A stretch of 64,000 nt of DNA from Phycisphaerae bacterium (GTDB lineage Bacteria > Planctomycetota > Phycisphaerae > Phycisphaerales > UBA1924), in contig JAUIHS010000021.1 in assembly GCA_030432255.1 (NCBI GenBank), positions 24,722 to 88,721 on the forward strand. The letters run 5' to 3'. Each line of letters opens with the position of its first letter. Within the stretch, counting starts at the first letter, position 1. This document shows, one piece after another, positions 8,772 to 19,889 of this stretch. The notes under the pieces are model-generated. The model made no database searches. It was not told the origin of the DNA and was given only the letters and a program-made list of their open reading frames with translations. The position numbers and the translations under genes are program-made.

Positions 8772-8978
8772 TCAGTCGTCGTCCCGTGTCTCGACAACGT
8801 TGCAGCGCGACTTGTCATAGACGTAGCACTTGCCGCCTTCTTCCTTGCGGGCCGCTGAGTGAGAGCCGTCGCAGTGGGGGAGGTTCTGGCTCAGGCCGCA
8901 GGCGCATATAAAGACGGGCTTGTCCTGCGGATCAATCTTGATGGGTCCGTCGGCTTCATGTCGAATCAGGCGTGCCAT
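8772..8978 (-). CDS. CDGSH-type iron-sulfur protein
   Basis: A 68-residue protein with the complete CDGSH signature C-x-C-x2-S-x3-P-x-CDGSH, read here as CACGLSQNLPHCDGSH. This motif binds a [2Fe-2S] cluster through three cysteines and one histidine. Family members are small redox or electron-transfer proteins; the partner cannot be told from the context. A clear AAAGGAG box lies eight or so bases upstream of the ATG at 8978. It converges on the PH-domain gene with a gap of 23 bases. Confidence 0.9.
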   Translation of the reverse strand: MARLIRHEADGPIKIDPQDKPVFICACGLSQNLPHCDGSHSAARKEEGGKCYVYDKSRCNVVETRDDD

Positions 8979-9049
8979 GAGTGCTCCTTTCGGTCAGCTT
9001 GAAACAGAGTCTAGAGCACTCGGAGCCCATGCGCAGCGATCTGTCGTGA

Positions 9050-9254
9050 ATCGGGAGTTGAGAATGCTCGGCACTCAGCACTTGGCATTCGGCGTTCGGG
9101 AGGGATCGCCTGCGGCGTCAACTTGAATGAGGCTCGGCGGCAAGGCGTGTGCATCGATTGAGACTGGAGCGGAGACTCCTCAGACTTCTCCGACGCAGGC
9201 GCTCAATCCCCGCTCCCCGCTCCCCGTCCCTGTTCCCTGTTCCCTGTTCCCTGC
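9050..9254. repeat. Heptad-arm dyad repeat, copy 1
   Basis: Diverged copy of the intergenic repeat family. The left arm (9051-9108) runs in 7-base steps such as CACTTGG, CATTCGG and CGTTCGG. A box like GGATCGCCTGCGGCGTC follows, then the core GGAGCGGAGACTCCTC at 9166-9181, then an inverse box (GACGCAGGCGCTC). The right arm (9205-9254) is made of CTCCCCG and GTTCCCT heptads. It fills the gap between the CDGSH gene and the 3' end of moxR. No gene is seen in it. Confidence 0.7.
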
Positions 9255-9265
9255 TTTCACTCTCT

Positions 9266-10201
9266 TCACGCCGGACTCGGCACCGATTGCATCACCTGGT
9301 CAATGATCTGGCGCGATGCTCGCATCTCGCCCGTCTGCAGGTACGCACGACTCACCACGCGATGCGCGCACACCGGGATGATGTTGTCGACGATGTCCTC
9401 TGGGATGCAGTAGTCACGACCAGCCAGCAGCGCCGTCGAACGAGCCACGTGAGCCAGGGCCAGCGTGCCTCGCGGCGACAGCCCGACCTGCAGGTCCTCG
9501 TGCTCACGCGTCTTGCCAGCGATCGCGATGATGTAGTCCACCAGCGACCGGTCCAGGCGCACCGCATCGACCGAGTCCTGCAAACCGATGACCATCTCAG
9601 GACTCAGGACCGCCCTCAACTCGCCCAGCAGGGTCTCCGCCGGTCGGAGTTGAAGCACACGCGCCTCATCCTCAGGTTCCGGGTACCCCACCTCAATCTG
9701 CATGAGAAAGCGATCAAGCTGGTTCTCAGGAAGCAGGTAGGTGCCTTCGAACTCATACGGGTTCTGTGTCGCGATCACCATGAAGGGACGATCGAGTTGC
9801 ACTATGCGACCGTCGATGGAAACCGAGGCCTCGTTCATTGACTCAAGGAGCGCCGACTGCGTTCGCGGCGGCGTCCGGTTGATCTCATCGGCAAGCACGA
9901 TGTTCGCGAAGATCGGGCCGCGCCGGAACTCGAATTCAGCGCGGTTCCGGTCGTACACGCTGACGCCGAGGATGTCACTCGGGAGCATGTCCGGTGTGAG
10001 TTGGATGCGGCTGAAAGTGCAGTCCAGCGAGCGCGCCAGTGCAGTGGCGAGCAGCGTCTTGCCGACGCCCGGAACGTCCTCGATCAGAGTGTGCCCGCGC
10101 GCCAGCAGGCAGCAGATGACCTGGTCCACGGCCGCGGGGTTGCCGATGAACACGCTTCGGATGTTGTCGCGAAGGGCCTGGATGGATTCAGCGGGGGTCA
10201 T
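9266..10201 (-). CDS. MoxR-family AAA+ ATPase
   Basis: 311-residue chaperone-like ATPase. Walker A is DVPGVGKTLLA, Walker B is NIVLADEINR, and sensor/arginine regions follow (ATQNPYEFEGTYLLPENQLDRF). MoxR proteins usually act with a partner carrying a von Willebrand A or DUF58 domain to mature protein complexes, but no such gene is next to it here. The start at 10201 (MTPAESIQALRDN) is preferred over the longer frame because a TATACT -10 box lies nine bases upstream, which suggests a leaderless mRNA. Confidence 0.92.
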   Translation of the reverse strand: MTPAESIQALRDNIRSVFIGNPAAVDQVICCLLARGHTLIEDVPGVGKTLLATALARSLDCTFSRIQLTPDMLPSDILGVSVYDRNRAEFEFRRGPIFANIVLADEINRTPPRTQSALLESMNEASVSIDGRIVQLDRPFMVIATQNPYEFEGTYLLPENQLDRFLMQIEVGYPEPEDEARVLQLRPAETLLGELRAVLSPEMVIGLQDSVDAVRLDRSLVDYIIAIAGKTREHEDLQVGLSPRGTLALAHVARSTALLAGRDYCIPEDIVDNIIPVCAHRVVSRAYLQTGEMRASRQIIDQVMQSVPSPA

Positions 10202-10210
10202 GGGGCCGCG

Positions 10211-10216
10211 AGTATA
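10211..10216 (-). promoter_or_regulatory. -10 box just before moxR
   Basis: TATACT read on the minus strand (inside the palindrome AGTATACT) ends nine bases before the moxR start codon; no ribosome site lies between. This is another likely leaderless promoter. Confidence 0.4.
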
Positions 10217-10390
10217 CTCACCGATCCCATTCTCCGACGCGAGCCGATTCGAGGGCATGCGTGGTGTCATCGGTTATCATTACGCACCAGAGGGCCTCCG
10301 GTTGTGCCCGATTTGTGGATCCGGGGCGAGTTTGTGCGTCCGATGCGTGCGGTTGAACGCTTCAGTGGTTCCGAATGAGGTCCATTTCAG

Positions 10391-11356
10391 GTGCATGCAT
10401 CCGCGCACGAGACCGGTGAAACGTCACTCGAGGCGATCACCCAGAATCTCGATGCCACCCTCATGGGCGCCCTCCCCTGCATCGGCTGCGGCTACGACCT
10501 CCAGGGTATCTCCATCCGCGATGTCTGCCCGGAGTGCGGCACCGCCGTCCGGGCAACCATTCTCAACAAGGTCGACCCGCAGGCAGATGAGTTCAAACCC
10601 CTCGCCACGCCGCGCTTCACAGCGTGGATGCTCATCGTGTGGGCCGTCGCCGCCTTCGTCGCCGCAATGGGAATCTGGGCCGTTCGATGCGCCGAGTTCC
10701 TGAACAGTATTTCACGTTGGCACATCCGACCGGGGTGGGCACTGACGATGACCGCGATCGCCGCGGGAGTCTCCGGTATCGCACTCGTCGGACTCATCCG
10801 CCCGGTGCGCGGGAAGCCCAGTTGGCGCGTGGGTGCGGCGATCTGCTCGATGGCCCTGTACGTACCCCTGCTGTGGATCCTCCATCGCATCCACCGCGTG
10901 ATTGACCCCCTCAGTCCGGCGCCCTACTTCTCCAACGAGGCACTGCCGGAGCGGTCGCTCATGCGAATCGCGGGTGCGATATGTCTCATCGGCATCCTGC
11001 TGCTGATCCGCCCGAACGCCCGCGACCTCGTCCGCCGCTGCATGGCGATGCGCACCGGCCGGGTCGGCCGGCAGACCCTGCTCGCCATGGTCGCGGTCCT
11101 CGGTCTCATGATCATCGGCGACCTGCTCCGCATCTGGGCGGGGTCGCTCCCGAGCACATCTGTCGCCATGCGGGACGTCCTGCTCTACCTCGGGAAGACG
11201 ATCATCCTGATCGGGTCGCTGCTCCTGACGCTCGGCCTCTACCACGTGGTCCTGGACGCCCGCCGCATCGCCGGCGTCCTGCTCAGGCCACCGCCATCCC
11301 TGCGGGACGTGCTTGGCAAGGAGGTCGTCCCGGAATCCCCATCGACCTCCCGCTGA
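10391..11356 (+). CDS. Zinc-ribbon polytopic membrane protein
   Basis: 321 residues. An N-terminal zinc ribbon (CIGCGYDLQGISIRDVCPECG, residues about 30-50) precedes about six hydrophobic segments between residues 75 and 300. This CxxCGYDL...CPECG signature recurs in the three genes at 18022-20773. The GTG at 10391 is the only in-frame start near a GAGG box. No enzymatic motif is visible. A cytoplasmic metal-binding or protein-contact module attached to a membrane domain is all that can be said. Confidence 0.65.
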   Translation: MHASAHETGETSLEAITQNLDATLMGALPCIGCGYDLQGISIRDVCPECGTAVRATILNKVDPQADEFKPLATPRFTAWMLIVWAVAAFVAAMGIWAVRCAEFLNSISRWHIRPGWALTMTAIAAGVSGIALVGLIRPVRGKPSWRVGAAICSMALYVPLLWILHRIHRVIDPLSPAPYFSNEALPERSLMRIAGAICLIGILLLIRPNARDLVRRCMAMRTGRVGRQTLLAMVAVLGLMIIGDLLRIWAGSLPSTSVAMRDVLLYLGKTIILIGSLLLTLGLYHVVLDARRIAGVLLRPPPSLRDVLGKEVVPESPSTSR

Positions 11357-11572
11357 CTGTCAACGTGGCAGGTTTTTCGGGTGCGGCGCCGGGGGCTGTC
11401 AGGTTGGCGGAAGCTTGCTGGCCTGTAAGTGCTGATATGCAACGGATTTGCGAGGCTGATCGACTGGCATCCCCTTTGCCACTCTTCCAGCCACCGCGAA
11501 GGGTGCGGTATCAGTTCCGACACCCCGACCTGCAACAGCAGATCCACAGTTCCGATTCGGAGAAGACCACAG

Positions 11573-13345
<1,773 letters not shown>

Positions 13346-13393
13346 TCCAACGCCGACCCGTTCCTCGCACACGACCCGCGAAAGGAGTGATCC

Positions 13394-13705
13394 ATGCCCT
13401 TCTATGAATGCACGATCCAGACCGCAGACGGCGCACACATCGAATGCGATGTCACGCTCAAGCGCGAAGGACGACCCGCTGACGGCGGCTTGGAATACCA
13501 GGCTCGCGTCATCCACGGAACCTCCGTGGGAGGAGAGGCACAGATCATTCCCGCCCTCGTCGATGCACGATTCTTTGTGACCGCAACCGAGTCGGTGGAC
13601 GTCGAATCCATCGAATTCGAAGACCTCGTGAAAGCCAAGTTCGCCGAGTTGCTCCCCGCAGGCGCCGATGTGCGCCGCTGGTTCAAGCGACCCGGACTCA
13701 TCTGA
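13394..13705 (+). CDS. Unknown small protein between groEL1 and groES
   Basis: 103 residues starting MPFYECTIQTADGAHIECDV, with a strong AAAGGAG box before the ATG. I do not recognise a family. The sequence looks like a compact alpha/beta domain with alternating strands at the N-terminus and a basic C-terminal helix (DVRRWFKRPGLI). There is no signal peptide, membrane segment or cysteine pair. Its position inside the chaperonin cluster, with a gap of 48 bases before it and 51 bases after it, suggests co-expression with the folding machinery, possibly as a cofactor or client adaptor; that is inference only. Confidence 0.75.
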   Translation: MPFYECTIQTADGAHIECDVTLKREGRPADGGLEYQARVIHGTSVGGEAQIIPALVDARFFVTATESVDVESIEFEDLVKAKFAELLPAGADVRRWFKRPGLI

Positions 13706-13756
13706 ACACATCTCCGCCGCGGAAGCGTCGCGGCGACAACGACAGGAATGAGACCC

Positions 13757-14044
13757 ATGGCAGTCAAGCCCCTCGATGACCGTATTCTCGTCAAGCCGAT
13801 TGAGAAGGAATCCCGGACCGAGTCCGGCCTTTACCTCCCCGAGTCCTCCAAGGAACGCCCCGTCCAGGGCAAGGTCGTGGCCGTCGGCCCCGGCAAGCTC
13901 CTTGAGAACGGCAAGCGTGCCGCCCCCGCCATCAAGAAGGGCGACACCGTCGTCTATGGCAAGTACGCCGGTTCAGAAGTCGAGATCAAGGGCGCGGAGC
14001 ACCTCATCCTCCGTGAGTCCGAGATCCTCGGCATCCTCGACTGA
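13757..14044 (+). CDS. groES: Co-chaperonin GroES
   Basis: 95-residue lid of the GroEL chamber. It has the family opening VKPLDDRILVKP, the mobile loop ESRTESGLYLPESSKERP, and KGDTVVYGKYAGSEVEIKG near the C-terminus. The ATG at 13757 is chosen rather than the ATG at 13748 because GGAATGAG, the better ribosome site, covers the latter. It lies 50 bases ahead of groEL2, the usual order for a groES-groEL pair, so copy 2 is its natural partner. Confidence 0.95.
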   Translation: MAVKPLDDRILVKPIEKESRTESGLYLPESSKERPVQGKVVAVGPGKLLENGKRAAPAIKKGDTVVYGKYAGSEVEIKGAEHLILRESEILGILD

Positions 14045-14094
14045 GTCCCTGACCCCTTCTACCTGATCACTTGATCCCCAATGCGAGACCAGCC

Positions 14095-15708
14095 ATGTCC
14101 AGCAAGCAACTGATGTTCCACGACGGCGCCCTCATCGAGATGAAGAAGGGTGTCGAGCGCCTCGCGAAGACCGTCAAGGTCACCATGGGCCCCACCGGCC
14201 GGAACGTTGTCATCCAGAAGTCATACGGCGGACCCTCCGTCACCAAGGACGGTGTCTCCGTCGCCAAGGAAGTCGATCTCCCCGAGCGCTTCGAGAACAT
14301 GGGAGCCAAGATGGTGCGCGAGGTCGCCAAGAAGACCAATGACGAGGCCGGCGATGGCACCACCGCCGCGACCGTCCTCGCCGAAGCCATCTTCAACGAA
14401 GGCCTCCGCCACGTTGCCGTCGGGACCAACCCCGTCGCCGTGCAGCGCGGCATCTCCGCCGCTGCCCAGACCGTTTCCGATGCCATCGACAAGATGGCCA
14501 TCCCCTGCAAGGGCAAGGCCGACTACAAGAAGATCGCGACCGTCTCCGCCAACCACGATGCCGAGATCGGTGAACTCATCGCCGAGGCCATCGCCAAGGT
14601 CGGACCCGACGGCGTCGTCGAGGTCGAGGAAGGCAAGGCCGCCGAGACCACGCTCGATTACGTCGAAGGCATGCAGTTCGACAAGGGCTATCTCTCTCCC
14701 TACTTCATGACCGATCCGAAGACCGCCGAGGCCGTCCTCGAAGATGTCATCATCCTCATCCACGAGAAGAAGATCTCCAACCTCAACGATCTCCTTCCCC
14801 TCCTCAACAAGGTCGCCAGCGCCGGCAAGCCCCTCCTCATCATCGCCGAGGACGTCGAGTCCGAAGCGCTCGCCGCGCTTGTCGTCAACCGACTTCGCGG
14901 CGTCCTCAAGGTCGCTGCCGTCAAGGCCCCCGGCTTCGGCGATCGCCGCAAGGCCATGCTCGGTGACATTGCCACCCTCACCGGCGGCACCTTCTTCGCC
15001 GAGGACCTCGGCCGCACGCTTGAGTCCATCGAACTCAAGGAACTCGGCAAGGCCCGCAAGGTCGTCATCAACAAGGACAACACGACGATCATCCAGGGCG
15101 CTGGCAAGAAGGCCGATATCAACGCCCGTGCCGATCAGATCAAGGCACAGTTCGACCGCTCCACCAGCGACTACGACAAGGAGAAGCTGCAGGAGCGCCT
15201 CGCCAAGCTCACCGGTGGCGTCGCCATCATCAACGTGGGTGCCGCGACCGAAGTCGAGATGAAGGAGCGCAAGGACCGCGTGGACGATGCACTGAACGCC
15301 ACACGTGCGGCCGCCCAGGAGGGCTACGTCCCCGGCGGCGGCATCGCGCTGCTCCGCACGCAGCCGGCACTCGAAGCCGGCCGCAAGAAGGCCACCGGCG
15401 ACGAGAAGATCGGTTACGACATCCTCCACAAGGCCGTGGAGTCCTGCCTCAACCAGATCTGCGCCAATGCCGGCATCGACGGCGACCTCATCGTCGAGAA
15501 GATCAAGGAACTCGATGACAGCATGGGCTACGACGTCACGACCGAGAAGTTCGTCGACATGGTCAAGTCCGGACTGATCGATCCTGCCAAGGTCGCGAAG
15601 TGTGCCCTCGTGAACGCCGCCTCCGTCGCGGGTCTCATGCTGACCACCGACGTGCTCATCACCGAACTCAAGGATGACACCGAGCCCGTCGTCGGCGCCA
15701 GCGCCTGA
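14095..15708 (+). CDS. groEL: Chaperonin GroEL, copy 2 (no GGM tail)
   Basis: 537-residue 60-kDa chaperonin directly after groES. It shows [39 protein letters not shown] and the signature [17 protein letters not shown]. The C-terminus ends [14 protein letters not shown] with no Gly-Met tail. ATG at 14095 is chosen by homology; a TTG at 14071 in the same frame is an alternative. A hairpin terminator follows at 15774. With copy 1 it gives two clearly different GroEL proteins in one cluster and only one GroES. Confidence 0.95.
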   Translation: MSSKQLMFHDGALIEMKKGVERLAKTVKVTMGPTGRNVVIQKSYGGPSVTKDGVSVAKEVDLPERFENMGAKMVREVAKKTNDEAGDGTTAATVLAEAIFNEGLRHVAVGTNPVAVQRGISAAAQTVSDAIDKMAIPCKGKADYKKIATVSANHDAEIGELIAEAIAKVGPDGVVEVEEGKAAETTLDYVEGMQFDKGYLSPYFMTDPKTAEAVLEDVIILIHEKKISNLNDLLPLLNKVASAGKPLLIIAEDVESEALAALVVNRLRGVLKVAAVKAPGFGDRRKAMLGDIATLTGGTFFAEDLGRTLESIELKELGKARKVVINKDNTTIIQGAGKKADINARADQIKAQFDRSTSDYDKEKLQERLAKLTGGVAIINVGAATEVEMKERKDRVDDALNATRAAAQEGYVPGGGIALLRTQPALEAGRKKATGDEKIGYDILHKAVESCLNQICANAGIDGDLIVEKIKELDDSMGYDVTTEKFVDMVKSGLIDPAKVAKCALVNAASVAGLMLTTDVLITELKDDTEPVVGASA

Positions 15709-15773
15709 TCGACTGACATCCCACGGGCGCGCGGCTCACCGTAAGTGAGCAGCCCGATCCCGATCAATACTGG

Positions 15774-15806
15774 GCCCGCTCGTCGAAGGACGGGCGGGCT
15801 CCTTTC
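15774..15806 (+). terminator. Terminator after groEL2
   Basis: GCCCGCTCGTC (15774-15784) pairs with GACGGGCGGGC (15789-15799) with one wobble and a tight 4-base loop, followed by TCCTTTC. It separates the chaperonin genes from dnaJ. Confidence 0.75.
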
Positions 15807-15835
15807 AGGACACGGACTCACCACGGAAGGACCCC

Positions 15836-16999
15836 ATGCCCACCACGCGCGACTACTACGAAGTCCTCGGCATCGACAAGTCCGCCGATGCCGAAGAAAT
15901 CAAGCGCGCTTACCGACGCATGGCCATGAAGTACCACCCGGATCGCAACCCCGGGGATGAAGAGGCCGAGGCGAAGTTCAAGGAAGCCGCCGAAGCCTAC
16001 GAAGTCCTCTCCGACGATCAGAAAAAACAGGTCTACGACCAGTACGGACACGAAGGGCTCCGAGGTCGCGGCGGTCCCGCCGGACACGACTTCAGCCGCA
16101 TGAACGTCGAAGATATCTTCTCGATGTTCAACGACATCTTCGGAGGCGGCGGTGGCGGTTTCGGCGGACAGGGCCGGGGGCGTCGCGGCGGTGTGCCGCG
16201 GGGCTACGACCTCGAGACCGAAGTGTCGCTCACGCTCAAGGAAGTCCTCACCGGATGCGATCGCGATGTCGAGTTCACGCGACTCGATGTCTGCGGCACC
16301 TGCAGCGGCAGCGGCGGCAAGCCCGGCTCCGACCCGATCACCTGCACCACCTGTGGTGGCCAGGGCGTCGTCATCCAGACGGGTCTCGGCGGCATGTTCC
16401 GCATGCAGACCACCTGTCCCGCGTGCCAGGGCAAGCGGCAGATCATCAAGGAGAAGTGCGTCGACTGCAAAGGCAAGGGACGCGTCCCCAAGGAGCGCAA
16501 GCTTACTGTCAAGATCCCCGCGGGCATCCGTGAGGGGCAGGCGGTTCGAGTGCAGCGCGAAGGGGAACCGCCCGCACCCGAAATGTCGCCGGACGGCTCC
16601 GGCATCTACGGCGATCTTCACGTCGTGGTCCGCGTGAAGGAACACGATCTGTTCCGACGCGATGGCGATCACCTGGTCGTCGAACTTCCCATCACCTTCA
16701 CGCAGGCAGCGCTCGGGGCGCACCTCGAAGTACCGACGCTCGATGAGCCGGCGTCGGTCATCATTCCCAAGGGATCGCAGCACGGTGATGTCTTCCGCAT
16801 CCAGAGCGCCGGTCTTCCCAACCTGCGTTCGCAGCGTCGCGGCGACATCATTCTCGTAGCCAGTATCGAAGTTCCGAAGAAGCTCAATGAGAAGCAGGAG
16901 AAACTGCTGCGCGACTTCGCGGAGACGGAAGACGAACACAGCATCCTCCCTGAGACCCACGGATTCTGGAAAAAGATCCGATCCATGCTCGGCGCCTGA
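15836..16999 (+). CDS. dnaJ: Chaperone DnaJ (Hsp40)
   Basis: 387-residue co-chaperone that stimulates the DnaK ATPase and delivers substrates. Domains in order: J domain at residues 1-70 with HPD in KYHPDRNPG; a Gly/Phe-rich linker at about 80-120; a zinc domain with four CxxC motifs ([32 protein letters not shown]) at about 155-220; and the C-terminal substrate-binding beta domains. The third zinc motif departs from CxxCxGxG. The start has GGAAGG upstream. It is followed 17 bases later by grpE, so the two are co-transcribed; dnaK is not in the window. Confidence 0.96.
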   Translation: MPTTRDYYEVLGIDKSADAEEIKRAYRRMAMKYHPDRNPGDEEAEAKFKEAAEAYEVLSDDQKKQVYDQYGHEGLRGRGGPAGHDFSRMNVEDIFSMFNDIFGGGGGGFGGQGRGRRGGVPRGYDLETEVSLTLKEVLTGCDRDVEFTRLDVCGTCSGSGGKPGSDPITCTTCGGQGVVIQTGLGGMFRMQTTCPACQGKRQIIKEKCVDCKGKGRVPKERKLTVKIPAGIREGQAVRVQREGEPPAPEMSPDGSGIYGDLHVVVRVKEHDLFRRDGDHLVVELPITFTQAALGAHLEVPTLDEPASVIIPKGSQHGDVFRIQSAGLPNLRSQRRGDIILVASIEVPKKLNEKQEKLLRDFAETEDEHSILPETHGFWKKIRSMLGA

Positions 17000-17016
17000 A
17001 GAACAGGCAGGTTGTT

Positions 17017-17586
17017 ATGAAGATGAAGAAGAAGGACAAGAAACAGGACGCCCCCGTCGAGAACGACCCCGAGATCGTTGATCCCGGTGAAGTCGATCCG
17101 GAGGCCATCCTTGAACACGAAGATGCGCTCGCCGAACTCGAACAGCAGGTCGGGGAGTGGCAGGCGAAGTACCAGCGCGCCCTCGCCGACTACCAGAACT
17201 ACCAGCGTCGCGCCATCGCCAATGAAGCGGAGGCGCGCCGACAGGGAAGCGTCGCTGTCATCAATGGCCTCCTCGGTCTTGCTGACAACGTCGATCGAGC
17301 GCTGCAGGTCGATCCCGAGCAGGCGACCGTTGATCAGATTCGCCAAGGCGTCTCCGTGATCCGGGATGAACTGATGCAGATCATGGCCGCCCATGCCGTC
17401 ACCCGCGTCGAACCCGCCGAAGGCGACGAGTTTGATCCCGAGCGTCACGAGGCACTCCTCCAGACGCCGCACCCCGACGTCGAACCCGGCCGCGTCGTGA
17501 TGACCCTCCAGATCGGCTATGCCATGGGCGATCGCACGCTCCGCCCCGCCAAGGTCTCGCTCGCACGCGAGCCCGAAGGAGATTGA
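17017..17586 (+). CDS. grpE: Nucleotide exchange factor GrpE
   Basis: 189-residue partner of DnaK that releases ADP. It begins with a charged stretch (MKMKKKDKKQDAPVEND) and a long helix rich in Glu and Gln (about residues 30-80, with WQAKYQRALADYQNYQRR, the GrpE hallmark). A beta-domain with HEALLQTPHPDVEPGRVVMTLQIGYAMGDRTLRPAKV follows, close to the family's C-terminal signature. It lies between dnaJ and the fmdB-like gene with very short gaps, so it belongs to the same transcript. Confidence 0.94.
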   Translation: MKMKKKDKKQDAPVENDPEIVDPGEVDPEAILEHEDALAELEQQVGEWQAKYQRALADYQNYQRRAIANEAEARRQGSVAVINGLLGLADNVDRALQVDPEQATVDQIRQGVSVIRDELMQIMAAHAVTRVEPAEGDEFDPERHEALLQTPHPDVEPGRVVMTLQIGYAMGDRTLRPAKVSLAREPEGD

Positions 17587-17590
17587 CGCC

Positions 17591-17917
17591 ATGCCCACCT
17601 ACGACTACCGCTGCAACGCCTGCGACCATGAGTTCGAAGCCTTCCAGTCCATGAAGGACAAGGCGCTGCGCAAGTGCCCCGAATGCGGCAAACTCAAGCT
17701 CGAACGGTTGATCGGTACCGGCGCCGGCGTGATCTTCAAGGGCTCCGGCTTCTACGAAACAGACTACCGCTCCTCGTCCTACAAGAAGGACGCCGAGGCG
17801 GACAAGAAAGCTGCCGAGCCCAAGAAGGACAAGAAGACCGATGGCAACGCCGGAGGCTGCGGTTCCGGTTGCGGCTGCGCCGCGGCATCAAGCCCCAAGT
17901 CAACCAGCACGGACTGA
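17591..17917 (+). CDS. FmdB-type zinc-ribbon protein
   Basis: 108 residues beginning MPTYDYRCNACDHEFEAFQSM, with CPECG about 20 residues later; this is the FmdB/CxxC_CxxC_SSSS zinc-ribbon family. GVIFKGSGFYETDYRSSSY follows as in other members. The C-terminal half is Lys/Asp-rich and ends with a Cys/Gly cluster (GGCGSGCGCAAASS). The ATG at 17591 sits four bases after the grpE stop. Members of the family are regulatory or metal-sensing in some reports but no function is established; association with grpE-dnaJ suggests a stress role. Confidence 0.88.
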   Translation: MPTYDYRCNACDHEFEAFQSMKDKALRKCPECGKLKLERLIGTGAGVIFKGSGFYETDYRSSSYKKDAEADKKAAEPKKDKKTDGNAGGCGSGCGCAAASSPKSTSTD

Positions 17918-17975
17918 CGGCATCCACTCCGAGTGCCGAATGGCAGATGCCGGATGCCAACGCCGTCACTTCCCG
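17918..17975. repeat. Short tract of 7-base units with outer inverted ends
   Basis: TGACGGC at 17918 and GCCGTCA near 17970 are inverse ends; between them run heptads such as TGCCGAA, TGGCAGA and TGCCGGA. It directly follows a stop codon, like the dyad repeats, but lacks the GGAGCGGAAGCTC core. It may act as a transcription terminator. Confidence 0.4.
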
Positions 17976-18021
17976 CCCGCGTTGGCGCATGTCGTGGTAG
18001 AACACCTCCTGGTACCACAGC

Positions 18022-18966
18022 ATGACACAGGCATCCGTCCAATTTGCAGAGAGCCCTTTCCCGGAACGCACGAGCTATCCACGCATCCCCTTCTTCGCGA
18101 AACTCCTGATTCCGGAGTTGGATCGATTCCCGACTGAAGATGATGCCCGCCGCTGTTTCCACGAAGCGTGGCTGACGCTCCGCCGCGTGCGCTTCCTCGA
18201 GCGCTTCCACGTGCTCGACATCGCATCACTGACTCTCGCCGTTCTCTTCCTGAGCGGCTTCCTCGCGTATGCCTGGATTCGAGGATCATCCGGTGGCTAC
18301 ATCCTGAGCCTGATCCTCGCTGTCACCCTCGCACAGACCGTGGTCCGGACCTGGCGCCTGCATCGTGGCTTCCGCCAGGTCCTTCGCGACGATCTCATCC
18401 GACTGGGAGCGGTCGTGTGCCGACGCTGCGGCAAACCCGTGGATCAGGATTACCCGACCTGTCCGCACTGCTCGCGCGAATGGAACGAGGCGCCTGTCAC
18501 CGAACTCCTGCGCGTCTACTTTACGAAGAAGGAACGCAAACGCCTGGCGGGCCTCGTGCACTTCCCGACACTCGCCGGCGCGCTGCGAGCCAACTATGGT
18601 GCGAAGCGCGCCTTTCGACGTTCATCGCGCCTGCCCTGGCGCTCCCTGTACTGGACAACGATCGCGCTGATGACCGCAGCTCTGGTGGTCTCCATATTGA
18701 ACCCCTCCATCGTCGTGGTTGCGGTCATTCCACTCATCCTGCTTTCACTGCTCATCTCGACGCTCGAAGCCCTGGAGCAGGTCCCGTTCACCAGACGCTA
18801 CATCACGGCCCGTCTCGCCGACGAAGGCGTCCTGGTCTGCGCCAAGTGCAACTACGACATGGCAGTCCTGCGCGACAACTGCTGCCCCGAGTGCGGTGAA
18901 CAGGTCGACGACCGGCAGAAGCAGGCGTGGGAGCGATACGTCCAGCGTGCGGAGCAGGGGGAATGA
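18022..18966 (+). CDS. Zinc-ribbon membrane protein A
   Basis: 314 residues. Order: cytoplasmic N-terminus; two membrane segments (about residues 70-110); a zinc ribbon (CRRCGKPVDQDYPTCPHC, about 133-150); two more membrane segments (about 212-255); and a second ribbon (CAKCNYDMAVLRDNCCPECG, about 273-292). It is a paralogue of the next gene: both have the IPFFAKLLIPELDRF-like start and the YDMAVLRDN ribbon. Its stop overlaps the start of gene B. Function unknown; paired cytoplasmic ribbons on a membrane core suggest assembly with a partner protein. Confidence 0.7.
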   Translation: MTQASVQFAESPFPERTSYPRIPFFAKLLIPELDRFPTEDDARRCFHEAWLTLRRVRFLERFHVLDIASLTLAVLFLSGFLAYAWIRGSSGGYILSLILAVTLAQTVVRTWRLHRGFRQVLRDDLIRLGAVVCRRCGKPVDQDYPTCPHCSREWNEAPVTELLRVYFTKKERKRLAGLVHFPTLAGALRANYGAKRAFRRSSRLPWRSLYWTTIALMTAALVVSILNPSIVVVAVIPLILLSLLISTLEALEQVPFTRRYITARLADEGVLVCAKCNYDMAVLRDNCCPECGEQVDDRQKQAWERYVQRAEQGE

Positions 18967-19889
18967 CGCCCGAGCGTTCTCCCGCCCTCCGAAGACTCCC
19001 CATCCTCGCGCCGCTGCTCGTCCCGGAACTCCAGCGATTCGCGTCACGCGATGAGGCGACCGCCGCGTTCCACGAAGCATGGATCCTGCTCCGCGGCTCC
19101 GCCTGGGCGGATCGACTCACACTCCTCGACCTCACCGGACGCATCCTGCCGGGACTCATCGCCATCGCCGCCGCGACGGCAATGCTCATCGGCGGCGACC
19201 CGGGCGTCTTCCTGATGACGTGCATCATCACGGCCATCGTGCAGGTCGCCTTCGCACGGAGGCTGCACAGCCTCGTTCGCAGCTACCGCATCGTGCTGAG
19301 ATACGTGCTGCACAACAGCGGACAGCGCGTCTGTCTCAATTGCGGCAGGGTGGTCGCACAACCGGAGTTCGAGACCTGCCCACGCTGCCGAAATCCCTGG
19401 AGCGACGTCCAGACCGCCCGACTGCTCCAGCAACTGGGCGTCGCGGCCGACCCGACTGTCAAAGCACGGCTGCTCCAGTTCCCAACATTCCTCGCCGCCC
19501 TCGAAGCACTGCGCGACAGCCGGAAGGCGCACCGCGAATCAGGAAAGGTGTACCAGCCCGCAATCGCATGGCTCTGTCTTCCGCTCGTTCCACTCGGTAT
19601 CTGGCTCGTAATGGACGATCCGATCCTTGGGATCATCACCGCCGGTCTCCCGATGGCATGCGTGATCACACTGGTCATCCTCCAGGATCGTGAACGCAAC
19701 CGCTTTCTTGGCCGCGACCTCTGCTTCCGGCTCGCCGGACACGGCCGACTCATCTGCGCCGACTGCGACTACGATATGGCCGTTCTCCGCGACAACGTCT
19801 GTCCCGAATGCGGGCACGACGTCCCCGTCATGCAACGCGACGCCTGGAAGCGCTACACTGGACGCGCCCCCGGCGACTCGCACACATGA
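18963..19889 (+). CDS. Zinc-ribbon membrane protein B
   Basis: 308 residues, paralogue of protein A with the same layout: LPILAPLLVPELQRFASRDEATAAFHEAW start, two membrane segments, ribbon CLNCGRVVAQPEFETCPRC, two membrane segments, ribbon CADCDYDMAVLRDNVCPECG. The ATG at 18963 overlaps the stop of gene A (ATGA), which decides the start over upstream codons. Its own stop overlaps the start of gene C. Translational coupling of A, B and C implies fixed stoichiometry. No function can be assigned. Confidence 0.7.
   Translation: MTPERSPALRRLPILAPLLVPELQRFASRDEATAAFHEAWILLRGSAWADRLTLLDLTGRILPGLIAIAAATAMLIGGDPGVFLMTCIITAIVQVAFARRLHSLVRSYRIVLRYVLHNSGQRVCLNCGRVVAQPEFETCPRCRNPWSDVQTARLLQQLGVAADPTVKARLLQFPTFLAALEALRDSRKAHRESGKVYQPAIAWLCLPLVPLGIWLVMDDPILGIITAGLPMACVITLVILQDRERNRFLGRDLCFRLAGHGRLICADCDYDMAVLRDNVCPECGHDVPVMQRDAWKRYTGRAPGDSHT

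Noticed and set aside
11357..11572. CIRCE/HrcA operator ahead of groEL1
   Set aside because: No TTAGCACTC-N9-GAGTGCTAA-like inverse repeat is present.
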